DNA from: CAZJAT01 sp964544145
GTDB lineage: Bacteria > Hydrothermota > 32-111
Length of the DNA: 58,095 nt
Assembly: GCA_964544145.1 (NCBI GenBank)
Contig: CAZJAT010000011.1
Span: forward strand, 1-58,095
Direction: 5' to 3'
Each line of letters opens with the position of its first letter. Within the stretch, counting starts at the first letter, position 1. Below, piece by piece: positions 46,766 to 56,140 of the stretch. The translations under genes were made by a program, and so were the position numbers. The notes under the pieces were generated by a model. It worked only from the letters and a program-made list of their open reading frames with translations. It searched no databases and was not told the origin of the DNA.

Positions 46766-47599
46766 TTATATTTCCCGCATATATGTCAACTTATTCAGTT
46801 CAGGGATATACCCGGGTGTTCTAATTACCAGATTAAATATTGTATTGTCAACCTTATAATGTGTCAATAAGGACATTACATCAATATTAAGAGCAAATTC
46901 ATAACCTCTCATATATATCCACCAGGGATATCTACCGTAAACAGGGGATTCTTCAAACATTCTCTGATTGAATGACCAGTAAAAATCAATAAAATCAATA
47001 TGGCCGTAATGCTTTAACATTGCCATGATAACACCTGTGAAATTACATGCAAGATCAACAAAATCAAAACCCTCATTTATCTGATGTGCGTCCATATATT
47101 CTTCAAGAATGCCGAAACCCATTACAATGCCTGATGCGCCCCATACTGACCAGTCTGAAAGCCCGCTTGAATACCTGCCTCTTGCCATTATACTGTATGT
47201 TTTATCCAATATTGTTGCAGCCGGAATAACAGGCAAATATGAAAAAATGAAATGTACTCCCCTGTCACATTGAGTCTCCTGATTGACAATATCCTCCCAT
47301 GAACGAAAATGAAAATCCGTCTGCTGGTCAGGAGAAGCATGATTGGGACTTGTAAATCTTGTCCATCTGTCCGCAAAATACCATCTGAACTCTTCATTTG
47401 AAGCCAATATCAGAGTGGTTGATAAAGCAATTGTTGGAATTGCTATTCTCATTACATCTGTTATTCTGCTGTTCTGTATCAATATTGATTCATTATTATC
47501 ACCAAAGAATGGTAATGCTATGGTAATAATAATTATCAAAAACAAATTCTTATAAATAGAATCTGCTGATTTCTTTCTTAAGTGATATTGTATCAACAC
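46766..47599 (-). CDS. membrane protein, DUF2279-like
   Basis: Hydrophobic segments lie at about 18-34, 50-66, 110-125 and 140-160. DRGVHFIFSY, then GFGILEEYMDAHQINEGFDF and DLACNFTGVIMAML follow the D-x-x-x-H-F, E-x-x-D and D-x-x-x-N spacing of DUF2279 (YfiM-like) proteins, whose role is unknown. The C-terminal 100 residues are rich in Tyr and Trp. The first ATG overlaps cdaA by 50 bases; a TTG near 47543, just after the cdaA stop, is an alternative start. Confidence 0.5.
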   Translation of the reverse strand: MLIQYHLRKKSADSIYKNLFLIIIITIALPFFGDNNESILIQNSRITDVMRIAIPTIALSTTLILASNEEFRWYFADRWTRFTSPNHASPDQQTDFHFRSWEDIVNQETQCDRGVHFIFSYLPVIPAATILDKTYSIMARGRYSSGLSDWSVWGASGIVMGFGILEEYMDAHQINEGFDFVDLACNFTGVIMAMLKHYGHIDFIDFYWSFNQRMFEESPVYGRYPWWIYMRGYEFALNIDVMSLLTHYKVDNTIFNLVIRTPGYIPELNKLTYMREI

Positions 47600-48287
47600 C
47601 TCTCCTTAATTCACCCTTCTGGGCAATTGATATTGTTCTTCTTTCTTCTGATACGATAATGATCATTGCATCTGATTGTTCTGCAAGTCCCAGTGCAGCC
47701 CTGTGTCTTGTACCAAGATTAATATCCGGCAATGGATTCTCAGAAAGCGGCAGTATGCATGATGCAGCAATAATCTTTTCATCCTTGATAATCATTGCTC
47801 CATCATGAAGCGGCGCTTTTGTTGAAAAAATTGACACAATAAGGTCAATATTGAGGTCTGCATCAAGTTTGACTCCTGAATCAACAATGTTCTTCAAACC
47901 CACACGGCCTTCAAGAACAATCAATGCACCTATTCCCCTATCGGAAAGTTTTTGTACGGAACGTACAATCTCATCAATAGATGTCTTTTTATCAGCTTCA
48001 TAGAAATATCTGACAATACGGGATTTCCCGAGCATAGTTAATGCATTTCTGATTTCAGGCTGAAAAACAATTACAAATGCAACAATCCAAACTGTTTTTA
48101 AAGAATTAAGTATCCATGATAAACCGGAAAGCTGTATAATATTTGCAAAAAATGTAATTACAAAGATAAATACAAGCCCTATAAACATCTGCATTGCCCT
48201 TGTTCCTTTAACGAGCTTTAATATTTGATAAACACCAAATGATATGAGAATTATATCAATAATGTCAAGAATGCCGAATTTAAACAT
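47550..48287 (-). CDS. cdaA: diadenylate cyclase CdaA (c-di-AMP synthase)
   Basis: CdaA condenses two ATP into c-di-AMP at the membrane. Three N-terminal hydrophobic helices (about 5-80) precede the DAC domain, with LHDGAMII (DGA motif, near 160) and GTRHRAALGLAEQSDA (RHR motif, near 195). In Firmicutes cdaA is followed by ybbR and glmM; neither is here. Instead folP precedes it by an eight-base overlap. GGAG is eight bases before the ATG. Confidence 0.95.
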   Translation of the reverse strand: MFKFGILDIIDIILISFGVYQILKLVKGTRAMQMFIGLVFIFVITFFANIIQLSGLSWILNSLKTVWIVAFVIVFQPEIRNALTMLGKSRIVRYFYEADKKTSIDEIVRSVQKLSDRGIGALIVLEGRVGLKNIVDSGVKLDADLNIDLIVSIFSTKAPLHDGAMIIKDEKIIAASCILPLSENPLPDINLGTRHRAALGLAEQSDAMIIIVSEERRTISIAQKGELRRGVDTISLKKEISRFYL

Positions 48288-49464
48288 TTTTTATTCTCCG
48301 AGCTATTTCAAATGCCTTTTTATGCTCTTTTACATTATGAACCCTAAAGATTGAAACACCACCCAAATATGCTGCCACATTTGATGCAATGGTTCCTTCA
48401 ATTCTCCCGTCAATATCTGAATCCAGGCTTTTACCGATAAAGCTCTTGTTTGAAGTACCCAATAGAACCGGCCTTCCCAATGAATATAGTATATCCAATT
48501 GCCTTAAAATATCAAAATTCTGCTCAACTGTCTTTGAAAAACCGATGCCCGGATCAATAACAATCTTTTCAGTTCTAATCCCCGCTTTCTTGCCTATTTC
48601 AATTGACATCTGCAGCTGTTCTAGAATCTCAGGCATCATGTCTGAATATTCTGTATTATCCTGCATATTCTCCGGCGTGCCTCTCATGTGCATGACAATA
48701 GCAGATACATCTGCCTTTGCCGCCCTTTCAGCCAATTCCTTGTCAAATGTAAATCCGCTTATATCATTGATAATATCTGCACCTGCATTTATTGCATTTT
48801 CAGCTACATCCGCTTTTCTTGTATCAGCCGATATAATGACAGATGGATGTTTCTTTCTTACGTTCTCTATTATAGGTATAATGCGTCTTTTCTCTTCATC
48901 AGCAGAAACAGGAGAACTAAATGGCCTTGTGGATTCTCCGCCTATATCAATGATATCAGCTCCATTTTGTATCATTTCATCACATCGCTCCAAAGCGGTG
49001 CTGATTTTGCTGTTCTGTCCCCCATCATAAAATGAATCAGGTGTTGCATTGAGTATACCCATTATAATATAATCCCTGTCAGCCAATATATTCCGGCCTC
49101 TGACTTCCCATACATTCTCACATCTCACCATATCAAGCATTGCAGCAGCAGTTTTTCCAAGAGAAAAGGGCTGTTCTCTCAACTTTAATTCAATCTTTTC
49201 CAATTGACCCTCATTACACATAAGTATAGCATCTGAAAATTTTCTTGTTCCAGAAATGACATCCCTATGTATAGCAACATCACATCCCACTGACAATGCT
49301 GTCTGCTTGAGAATATTTGCCTGCTCAATACAGGTATCTTTCATGAGAAACACGTGTGTTCTTGTTTTATTATCAAGCAGGTCAACACAAAATGCATCAG
49401 CACCTATGCGTGCGATCTGCTCTTTGAAATCTGCTTTATCCTTCTTTAAGATATACAATTTCAT
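48280..49464 (-). CDS. folP: dihydropteroate synthase with N-terminal extension
   Basis: FolP joins pABA to dihydropterin pyrophosphate in folate synthesis. The enzyme core starts near residue 130 with IMGILNATPDSFYDGG, followed by IIDIGGESTRPFS, INDISGF and VIDPGIGFSKT, and closes with IFRVHNVKEHKKAF. The first 125 residues are extra compared with E. coli FolP (282 residues); similar extensions occur in other bacterial DHPS proteins and have no assigned role. It overlaps folE upstream by four bases. Confidence 0.94.
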   Translation of the reverse strand: MKLYILKKDKADFKEQIARIGADAFCVDLLDNKTRTHVFLMKDTCIEQANILKQTALSVGCDVAIHRDVISGTRKFSDAILMCNEGQLEKIELKLREQPFSLGKTAAAMLDMVRCENVWEVRGRNILADRDYIIMGILNATPDSFYDGGQNSKISTALERCDEMIQNGADIIDIGGESTRPFSSPVSADEEKRRIIPIIENVRKKHPSVIISADTRKADVAENAINAGADIINDISGFTFDKELAERAAKADVSAIVMHMRGTPENMQDNTEYSDMMPEILEQLQMSIEIGKKAGIRTEKIVIDPGIGFSKTVEQNFDILRQLDILYSLGRPVLLGTSNKSFIGKSLDSDIDGRIEGTIASNVAAYLGGVSIFRVHNVKEHKKAFEIARRIKNV

Positions 49465-50039
49465 TTCTTTCTGCCTGCTCCTATGAGATTAAGTGCTTCT
49501 TTCCGCGTAATATCCTTTTTCATAATACCTCTTATAGCACTTGTAATTGTATATACACCCGGCTTCTTGATACCCCTCATATAAAGGCATAATTGTTCAG
49601 CTTCCATAATGACCAGTAATCCTCTGGGTTTCAGCAGTTCAACCAATGTGTCAGCAATGTCTGTAGTAAGCCTCTCTTGAATCTGAGGTCTCTTGGACAG
49701 AGTATCCACAACCTCTATTAGATTTGAAAATCCTGTTATCATATTATCTCTCGGTATATATGCAATATGAACATTACCGAAAAAAGGCAGCAGATGATGT
49801 TCACACATGGAATAGAAGGGTATATCACGCAATATGATCATTTCATCCTGATTCATTGTCTCATATAATTTGATATCCTTCTTCACATCCCTGTAGAGTC
49901 CGGAGAATATTTCCTTATACATTTCAGCAACCCTTGCAGGTGTATCCTTCAAACCGGGTTCTTCAGGATCTACTCCCAATGCCTCAATGAGCATTGTCAT
50001 TGACTGCTTTATCTTCTCCAGGTTTATCTTCTTTGTCAT
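49461..50039 (-). CDS. folE: GTP cyclohydrolase I (FolE)
   Basis: FolE makes dihydroneopterin triphosphate from GTP, the first folate step. DTPARVAEMYKEIFSG, FYSMCEHHLLPFFG (zinc Cys and His) and LCLYMRGIKKPG (second zinc Cys) are intact. The start at 50039 overlaps ftsH by 56 bases. I keep it because AAGGAG lies about ten bases upstream and the resulting helix (INLEKIKQSMTMLIEALG) matches other FolE proteins. Confidence 0.95.
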   Translation of the reverse strand: MTKKINLEKIKQSMTMLIEALGVDPEEPGLKDTPARVAEMYKEIFSGLYRDVKKDIKLYETMNQDEMIILRDIPFYSMCEHHLLPFFGNVHIAYIPRDNMITGFSNLIEVVDTLSKRPQIQERLTTDIADTLVELLKPRGLLVIMEAEQLCLYMRGIKKPGVYTITSAIRGIMKKDITRKEALNLIGAGRKK

Positions 50040-51882
50040 TATTATCCGGCTCCTTTTTTTCTTTTATTATTTCAGGTAATTCCTCACCGCGAATGATTTT
50101 ATCAATATCATCCTTATCAAGTGTTTCTCTTTCCAATAAATAAGCGGCAAGCTTTTCCATCTCATCCTTATGCTCTTCAAGTATCTTCATGGCTGAACTC
50201 AATGCCTGTTCAATAATAATTTTTACTTCATCATCAATAATTCTCGCTGTACTTTCAGAATATGCTTTCCGCTGATTAATCTCTCTGCCGAGGAATATAT
50301 TATTATCAGGATCTGCAAACATAATGGGGCCCACTTTATCACTCATCCCCCATTCACAAACCATTCTGTGGGCTACCTCAGTTGCTTTCTTAATATCATT
50401 ACCTGCTCCGGTTGTGACTGACTGGAAAATGAATGTCTCTGCTGCCCTGCCTCCAAGTAAAGCAACTATCTGGTCAATAAGATAATCCTTTGAATACAGA
50501 TGCTTATCATCCTCTGGAAGGAATTGTGTGACTCCCAATGCACGGCCTCTCGGTATGACTGTCACCTTATGAACAGGGTCTGCATGTTTTGAATACATTG
50601 CACATAATACATGACCAAGTTCATGATAAGCAGAAATCTTTTTTTCTTCCTCACTGATTACTGCAGATTTCCTTGCAAGTCCCATTATCACTTTATCCTT
50701 GGAATCCTCAAAATCTTCCATATCAACATTCATCTTATCCTTTCTTGCAGCAAGCAGTGCAGCTTCATTAACCATATTTGCAATATCAGCACCCACAAAT
50801 CCAGGTGTTGATTTTGCTAATGTTTCAAAATTAACATTCTCATTAATAGGTATTTTTCGTGTGTGAATCTTGAATATCATTTCCCTGCCTTTAACATCAG
50901 GTCTGTCTACAATAATTCTCCTGTCAAATCTTCCGGGACGAAGCAATGCAGAATCCAGAATATCAGGCCTATTGGTTGCAGCCATTACAATGACACCTTC
51001 ATTTGTATCAAATCCATCCATCTCAACCAATAATTGATTTAATGTCTGTTCTCTTTCATCATGCCCGCCGCCTATACCTGCACCCCTGTGTCTGCCCACT
51101 GCATCAATTTCATCAATAAAAACAATAGACGGTGCATTGGCTTTTGCTTTATCAAACAGATCCCTCACCCTTGATGCTCCCACTCCAACAAACATCTCAA
51201 CAAAATCAGAACCTGATATTGTATAGAATGGAACCTTTGCTTCACCTGCTACAGATTTAGCAAGCAGTGTTTTCCCTGTTCCCGGTGCTCCCAGCAGTAT
51301 AACACCACGGGGTATCTTCCCTCCCAAGCGTGTATATTTACCCGGATGTCTGAGAAAATCAACTATTTCCTTTAATTCAAGCTTTGCTTCCTCAACACCC
51401 GCAACATCATTGAAATTGACCTTGGGCATAAGCACCATCTTTGCCTTGCTCTTTCCGAATCGGAATGCCTTGTTCTGTCCTGCTGACATCTGCCTGAACA
51501 GAACGAACCAGAAGAATCCGAACATAAGCAGGGGTATAAGATACGGCAACACATTTGTCCAGAAATTACTTGGCGGTTTCACCTCAATCTTCACGCCCCT
51601 TGTTACCATCTCGCGTATCAATTCACTGTCTTCATAGGGTATACGTGTTTTAAATGTATTATCACTATTTCTGTATGTACCAGTGATTTCTTTCTCTACA
51701 ATCGTCACTTCTGAAACATTCCCATTGATCATATCATCATAGAAAGCTGTATATTCTACATTCTGAGCTTTTTCAGAAAATGATGAATAGAGTAAACTCA
51801 CTCCAATAAAAGCAATTATCAGTATTAACCAAACAATTAATGATCTCCACTGATTTGACGGTTTCAATTTCATTCTTGCCAT
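49984..51882 (-). CDS. ftsH: ATP-dependent zinc metalloprotease FtsH
   Basis: FtsH degrades membrane and regulatory proteins. Two membrane helices (about 15-32 and 108-127) flank a periplasmic domain. The AAA domain has GAPGTGKTLLAKS near 197, FIDEIDAVGRHRG and the second region of homology ATNRPDILDSALLRPGRFDR. The zinc site is YHELGHVL near 417 (HExxH with Leu where Ala is usual). The tail is very acidic (DNNDKEDKPGEDK). The ATG shares a base with the hpt stop and has GGAGG upstream. Confidence 0.97.
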   Translation of the reverse strand: MARMKLKPSNQWRSLIVWLILIIAFIGVSLLYSSFSEKAQNVEYTAFYDDMINGNVSEVTIVEKEITGTYRNSDNTFKTRIPYEDSELIREMVTRGVKIEVKPPSNFWTNVLPYLIPLLMFGFFWFVLFRQMSAGQNKAFRFGKSKAKMVLMPKVNFNDVAGVEEAKLELKEIVDFLRHPGKYTRLGGKIPRGVILLGAPGTGKTLLAKSVAGEAKVPFYTISGSDFVEMFVGVGASRVRDLFDKAKANAPSIVFIDEIDAVGRHRGAGIGGGHDEREQTLNQLLVEMDGFDTNEGVIVMAATNRPDILDSALLRPGRFDRRIIVDRPDVKGREMIFKIHTRKIPINENVNFETLAKSTPGFVGADIANMVNEAALLAARKDKMNVDMEDFEDSKDKVIMGLARKSAVISEEEKKISAYHELGHVLCAMYSKHADPVHKVTVIPRGRALGVTQFLPEDDKHLYSKDYLIDQIVALLGGRAAETFIFQSVTTGAGNDIKKATEVAHRMVCEWGMSDKVGPIMFADPDNNIFLGREINQRKAYSESTARIIDDEVKIIIEQALSSAMKILEEHKDEMEKLAAYLLERETLDKDDIDKIIRGEELPEIIKEKKEPDNNDKEDKPGEDKAVNDNAH

Positions 51883-52412
51883 TATTCCTCCGTCAAAACA
51901 CCTACATAAGGAAGGTTTCTGTAATATTGAGCATAATCCAGTCCAAAGCCGACAACAAAGAGATCATCTATTTCAAAACATGAATGATCTGCTTTTAAAT
52001 CAACTTTCCTTCTGTCGGGTTTATCTAATAGTGTTATAATTTTCAATGATTCGGGATTATTTGTAAGAATCTTATTTTTCAGGAAATTAAGAGTCGTACC
52101 CGTATCAATAATATCTTCAACAATAATCACATGTCTGTTTTCTATATTTATAGTCATATCTTCTTCAATCCTTACATTGCCGGATGATTGTGTTTTATTC
52201 CCATAACTTGAAATGACCATGAAATCAATATTAAGCGGAATATTAATCTTCAGCAGAAGATGCGATGCAAACACAAAAGCACCCTTCAAAATAATTATAA
52301 AAACAGGATTTTTATCTTTATACTCTTTCTGTAATTTATCCGCAAGTGAACTTATACGTTCATTCAGTTGTTCCTCATTTATCAGAATATTAATTTTTTT
52401 CTCTGTAAACAA
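51882..52412 (-). CDS. hpt: hypoxanthine phosphoribosyltransferase
   Basis: Hpt salvages hypoxanthine and guanine with PRPP. The PRPP loop is VIIVEDIIDTGTTLNFL, with ILKGAFVFASHL before it and FVVGFGLDYAQYYRNLP at the end, all typical. The start is TTG (52410-52412) with AAGGAG seven bases upstream. The order tilS-hpt-ftsH is conserved in Firmicutes and other bacteria. Confidence 0.95.
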   Translation of the reverse strand: MFTEKKINILINEEQLNERISSLADKLQKEYKDKNPVFIIILKGAFVFASHLLLKINIPLNIDFMVISSYGNKTQSSGNVRIEEDMTINIENRHVIIVEDIIDTGTTLNFLKNKILTNNPESLKIITLLDKPDRRKVDLKADHSCFEIDDLFVVGFGLDYAQYYRNLPYVGVLTEE

Positions 52413-53727
52413 ATAAACACTCCTTATTTCCTTTGATTTTATGAATAGAACTTCTTCTGATACCTGTTACCCATATAATATTATCTTTTTCATCAGTGAG
52501 CAGAGGCAGTGTTTTCCTTATTTTAGCAGGTATCTTTTCATTAATAAAGTAATCCTTTAATTTCATATGTCCTTTCATGCCGAATGGAGCAAACAAATCG
52601 CCTTTTCTAAATGTCCTTATATACAATTTTTCAATATCTGAAGGAAGACATATAAACTCACTGTCATTGAATCTATCAGGACAATGTCCTATTGTCTTTC
52701 TCAATTTTGTTCCATTATAATCAACTGATTCCATCAATTCTATTTTATCATTCCTATACTGCACATCTGCTGTTTCCCTGTTTATTTCCAATTGATTATA
52801 CTGCTTTAAAACAGAGAATTCCTTGAATATTTTTGTAATATTTTTCTTTTTTGATAAAACAATCTTCACTATTTCATCAATAATTGTGCTATTTACAGTA
52901 AAATGGTTAAGGAAAATATAGTACAGATAGACATCTGTATAGTCTTCTCCAATTGAATTGAGTTTATCAATATTTATTGATATACCGCTATCTGAGTATT
53001 GAGCAATATATTTAATATTTTCTTGTATCAGTTTTTCAAGAACATATTCAGAACGTTCTGCATTATTCAATGACCTGTTGATACTGTCATAACCATTTGA
53101 CATATACTTTTTCAGAATAGGCATTATGTGCTTTCTTATCTCATTTCTTTTAAATGATTCATCCCTATTAGTATCATCATCTATAATATCAATCTTATGT
53201 GCACTGATAAAAGAGCGTATCTCCTGGCCAGTCAGAAATATAAGGGGTTTTACATATTTACCCTGTATAAATTTCATAGATACAAGTCCCCTCAATCCTG
53301 TGCCTCGTTCCATATTTATCAGCATTGTCTCTACCCTGTCTGTCATATTATGCCCTGTGAGTATATAATCACAATGATACTCAGTACACTCCTTATCAAA
53401 ATAATACTTTCTTCTTTCTCTGGCATATCTTTCAAATCCCAGGTGTTTCACCTCATCAGAATTACAAATATCTTCCGAATACATTGATGCAGGTATATCA
53501 TTTCTATTGCAGAATTCTCGTACAAAACGTTCTTCATTATCAGCATCTGCACGCTCATTATGATTTAAATGCATTATTCTGAATGTCAGTTGATGATTTT
53601 CTCTCATATAAAGAAGAAATCTAATCAGCACCATGGAATCCGGGCCTCCTGAAAAACCAGCAATAACATTGCTTCCTTTAAGATCAAGACCTCTATTTAT
53701 GATAAAATCAAAAATTCGCTTATTCAA
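52390..53727 (-). CDS. tilS: tRNA(Ile)-lysidine synthase
   Basis: TilS converts C34 of the CAU-anticodon tRNA-Ile to lysidine so that it reads AUA, a codon used often in this window. The PP-loop is GFSGGPDSMVLIRF near residue 25, followed by MHLNHNERADADNEERFV and ILTGHNMTDRVETMLINM. The C-terminal substrate-binding part contains FRKGDLFAPFGMKGHMKLKD. The length of 445 residues is normal. It overlaps cysC by four bases and hpt by 23. Confidence 0.95.
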   Translation of the reverse strand: MNKRIFDFIINRGLDLKGSNVIAGFSGGPDSMVLIRFLLYMRENHQLTFRIMHLNHNERADADNEERFVREFCNRNDIPASMYSEDICNSDEVKHLGFERYARERRKYYFDKECTEYHCDYILTGHNMTDRVETMLINMERGTGLRGLVSMKFIQGKYVKPLIFLTGQEIRSFISAHKIDIIDDDTNRDESFKRNEIRKHIMPILKKYMSNGYDSINRSLNNAERSEYVLEKLIQENIKYIAQYSDSGISINIDKLNSIGEDYTDVYLYYIFLNHFTVNSTIIDEIVKIVLSKKKNITKIFKEFSVLKQYNQLEINRETADVQYRNDKIELMESVDYNGTKLRKTIGHCPDRFNDSEFICLPSDIEKLYIRTFRKGDLFAPFGMKGHMKLKDYFINEKIPAKIRKTLPLLTDEKDNIIWVTGIRRSSIHKIKGNKECLFVYREKN

Positions 53728-54314
53728 TTCAGCAATGTCCTTTTTTTCATAAATTCAATTATCATCTTCACTGCATCTGCAATTTCAATATCAGGGGTTT
53801 TGATTGTTATCTCAGGTGAAATAGGTCTTTCATAAGGGTCATCAATGCCCGTGAAATCATTTATCTCTCCTTTATGCGCCTTTTCATAAAGCCCCTTTGT
53901 ATCCCTGCTGATGCATACCTCTAAATCTGTGTCCACAAATATCTCAATGAAATTGGATGCCTTTTCCCTAGCCCTGCACCTCATTTCAATATATGGCGAA
54001 ATAAATGATACTATTGTTATAATACCGCAATCCTCAAATAGAGCTGCAATCTCTGAAATTCTCCGGATATTCTCATCTCTGTCATGTTTACTGAAACCAA
54101 GGTCAGTATTAATTCCGTGTCTGATATTATCGCCATCAAGCATATATGTTAACTTGCCCATATTATGAAGTGCCCTCTCCAGTTCAGATGCAATGGTAGA
54201 TTTTCCCGAGCCGGATAAGCCGGTAAACCATAGAACACAACCCTGCTGCTTAATAAGACCTTCTCTCATTGTTCTGGATATGTCCGTGTGCTGCCATTTT
54301 ACATGTTCACTCAC
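53724..54314 (-). CDS. cysC: adenylyl-sulfate (APS) kinase
   Basis: CysC phosphorylates APS to PAPS, the sulfate donor. All key parts are present: WFTGLSGSGKSTIASEL (P-loop, near 31), LDGDNIRHGINTDLGFS, RDENIRRISEIA, IVSFISPY and KGLYEKAHKGEI. The start is GTG (54312-54314) with GGAG five bases upstream, overlapping the cysN stop region. It lies beside a cysN whose own kinase-like tail is degenerate, so this is probably the only APS kinase of the operon. Confidence 0.96.
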   Translation of the reverse strand: MSEHVKWQHTDISRTMREGLIKQQGCVLWFTGLSGSGKSTIASELERALHNMGKLTYMLDGDNIRHGINTDLGFSKHDRDENIRRISEIAALFEDCGIITIVSFISPYIEMRCRAREKASNFIEIFVDTDLEVCISRDTKGLYEKAHKGEINDFTGIDDPYERPISPEITIKTPDIEIADAVKMIIEFMKKRTLLN

Positions 54315-54316
54315 AT

Positions 54317-56101
54317 TTACTCCGCTGAGAAAATTATACCTTTCTTGTTCATTATATTGATTATTTTTGAGATTCCGTTCTCATTGCTCTTTATATGAAT
54401 ATCAGGTTCCATATTCTTACTGATGTCATCTCCTTTCCATACTGTTATTATATCATCTGATTCCGTTATTGTGCGAATAAGGCGCACATCATCATCATTA
54501 ATATTAAGGGCAGTAACTATCAGAATAATACCAGCATCCATCATAATATATGCAATTTCGGCCATTCTTCTTATATGCTCTTCAGGCTCCATTTTATTAA
54601 GCTGTTTGATATCAGAATCAACACCATATAGAACATTACCCATGCCCAGATAATAAACAATTTTCCCTTCATCAAATAATTTATTTTCCAATTCTCTTGC
54701 TAAAACCTTTCTCCCTGAATTCTTTTCACCTGTGATAATAATCAGCTGAGATTTCTGATTAAATCTCACTGCTCTCTCATTCTTTGTTATATCGGATGCT
54801 ATCCATTTCTCATCTCTGATAAGAACCCTTTCCCTGACTTTCTCATTCTTATCCTCAATCAGGTCACTGATGATTCCTCCGCCGCTGATTTCATAATTAT
54901 CCACAATAACGAATCTGCCTGTTTGCGGGTTTTCACTGATAAGGTCAAATGCAATTTCATTCTTCAGCTCAAATATCAATTCAGCAACATCATGTCTTTC
55001 GACTATCTGTTTCTTCTGCAGATCCAGTGATGATGCATCAATGACTTTAATTATTTCCTTGACAATTGCCTGGACTTTAACCGTTCCCAGCTTAAGCATA
55101 TATTCATTACCAACAGAAATATTTTCCCTGCCCAGCCAGAATACATTTGCTTTCAACAGAGTGCTTACATGAGATTTTTTTTCATTGATTCTAACAGCCA
55201 TTTGCCCGCGCTTTACATATATCTGTTCTTCAAGCGTAAAACCAGTGCTGTTCCCAGCTGAATCAGTACCATTCTTATTGCCATTAAAATATTCAATATT
55301 TCTAATTTTGCTCTTTTTACCTGATGGCAGGAACATTATTTCATCACCATTCTTAATCTGCCCTGATTCTATCCTTCCAGCAATAATACGCCTGTCATCA
55401 CCATCTTTCGTGAATTTGTAAACATCCTGCACAGGCATTCTGAAAGGTTTTTCCAATGGTAAAGGAGGGTTGGTAAAATCATCAAGCATCTGCAGCAATG
55501 TGTGACCATTATACCATTTCATATTTTCTGACTTATGGGCAATATTGTCTCCTTTCATACCGCTTGCAGGAATATAAGAGATTGGCTCAATATCAATACT
55601 CTTCAAGAATAATCCAAATTCTTTTTTGATATTGTTAAATACTTTTTCATCATATTCGACAATATCCATCTTATTTACAATCACAGCAATCTGCTTGATC
55701 CCAAGCATTGACAGCAAATATCCATGTCTCTTGGAATTTTCCTTTATGCCCTCAGCTGCATCAATTACAAGAAGTGCGGCATCAGCATTGGAAGCCCCGG
55801 TGACCATATTCTTGAGGAATTCAATATGACCGGGTGCATCCATAATTATGTAATGCCTCTTTTTAGTGTTGAAGAATATTCTTGCAGAATCAATGGTTAT
55901 ACCCTGTGATTGTTCGTCTTTGAGAGCATCCAATAGAAATGCGTATTCAAATGGTTTTGAATTTCGCCTGCAATTCTCCTGAACAAATTCAAGTTTTCCT
56001 TCAGGTAATGATTTAGTGTCAGCAAGCATTCTGCCTATAATCGTACTTTTACCATGGTCAACATGTCCGACAATTGCCAGTCTTAAATCTCTATCAGACA
56101 T
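54317..56101 (-). CDS. cysN: ATP sulfurylase GTPase subunit CysN with degenerate APS-kinase-like tail
   Basis: CysN couples GTP hydrolysis to APS formation by CysD. The GTPase domain has VGHVDHGKSTIIGR (12-25), IMDAPGHIEFLKNM and IVNKMDIV, followed by two beta-barrel domains to about 440. From about 452 to 594 lies an APS-kinase-like domain. Its P-loop reads TGEKNSGRKV where CysC has TGLSGSGKST, so the Walker Lys is lost. DGDN is replaced by GMGN, while EEHIRRMAEIAYIMMDAG still matches DENIRRISEIAALFEDCG of CysC. The tail is therefore probably inactive. GGAG precedes the ATG. Confidence 0.93.
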   Translation of the reverse strand: MSDRDLRLAIVGHVDHGKSTIIGRMLADTKSLPEGKLEFVQENCRRNSKPFEYAFLLDALKDEQSQGITIDSARIFFNTKKRHYIIMDAPGHIEFLKNMVTGASNADAALLVIDAAEGIKENSKRHGYLLSMLGIKQIAVIVNKMDIVEYDEKVFNNIKKEFGLFLKSIDIEPISYIPASGMKGDNIAHKSENMKWYNGHTLLQMLDDFTNPPLPLEKPFRMPVQDVYKFTKDGDDRRIIAGRIESGQIKNGDEIMFLPSGKKSKIRNIEYFNGNKNGTDSAGNSTGFTLEEQIYVKRGQMAVRINEKKSHVSTLLKANVFWLGRENISVGNEYMLKLGTVKVQAIVKEIIKVIDASSLDLQKKQIVERHDVAELIFELKNEIAFDLISENPQTGRFVIVDNYEISGGGIISDLIEDKNEKVRERVLIRDEKWIASDITKNERAVRFNQKSQLIIITGEKNSGRKVLARELENKLFDEGKIVYYLGMGNVLYGVDSDIKQLNKMEPEEHIRRMAEIAYIMMDAGIILIVTALNINDDDVRLIRTITESDDIITVWKGDDISKNMEPDIHIKSNENGISKIINIMNKKGIIFSAE

Positions 56102-56140
56102 AATTTCTCCAATTTAGTTGAATCTCATTATTTATAATCA

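Noticed and set aside
48389..49030. 213-codon plus-strand frame antisense to folP
   Set aside because: It lies entirely within a clear dihydropteroate synthase, has no ribosome site and gives a Ser/Ile-rich product typical of an antisense shadow.
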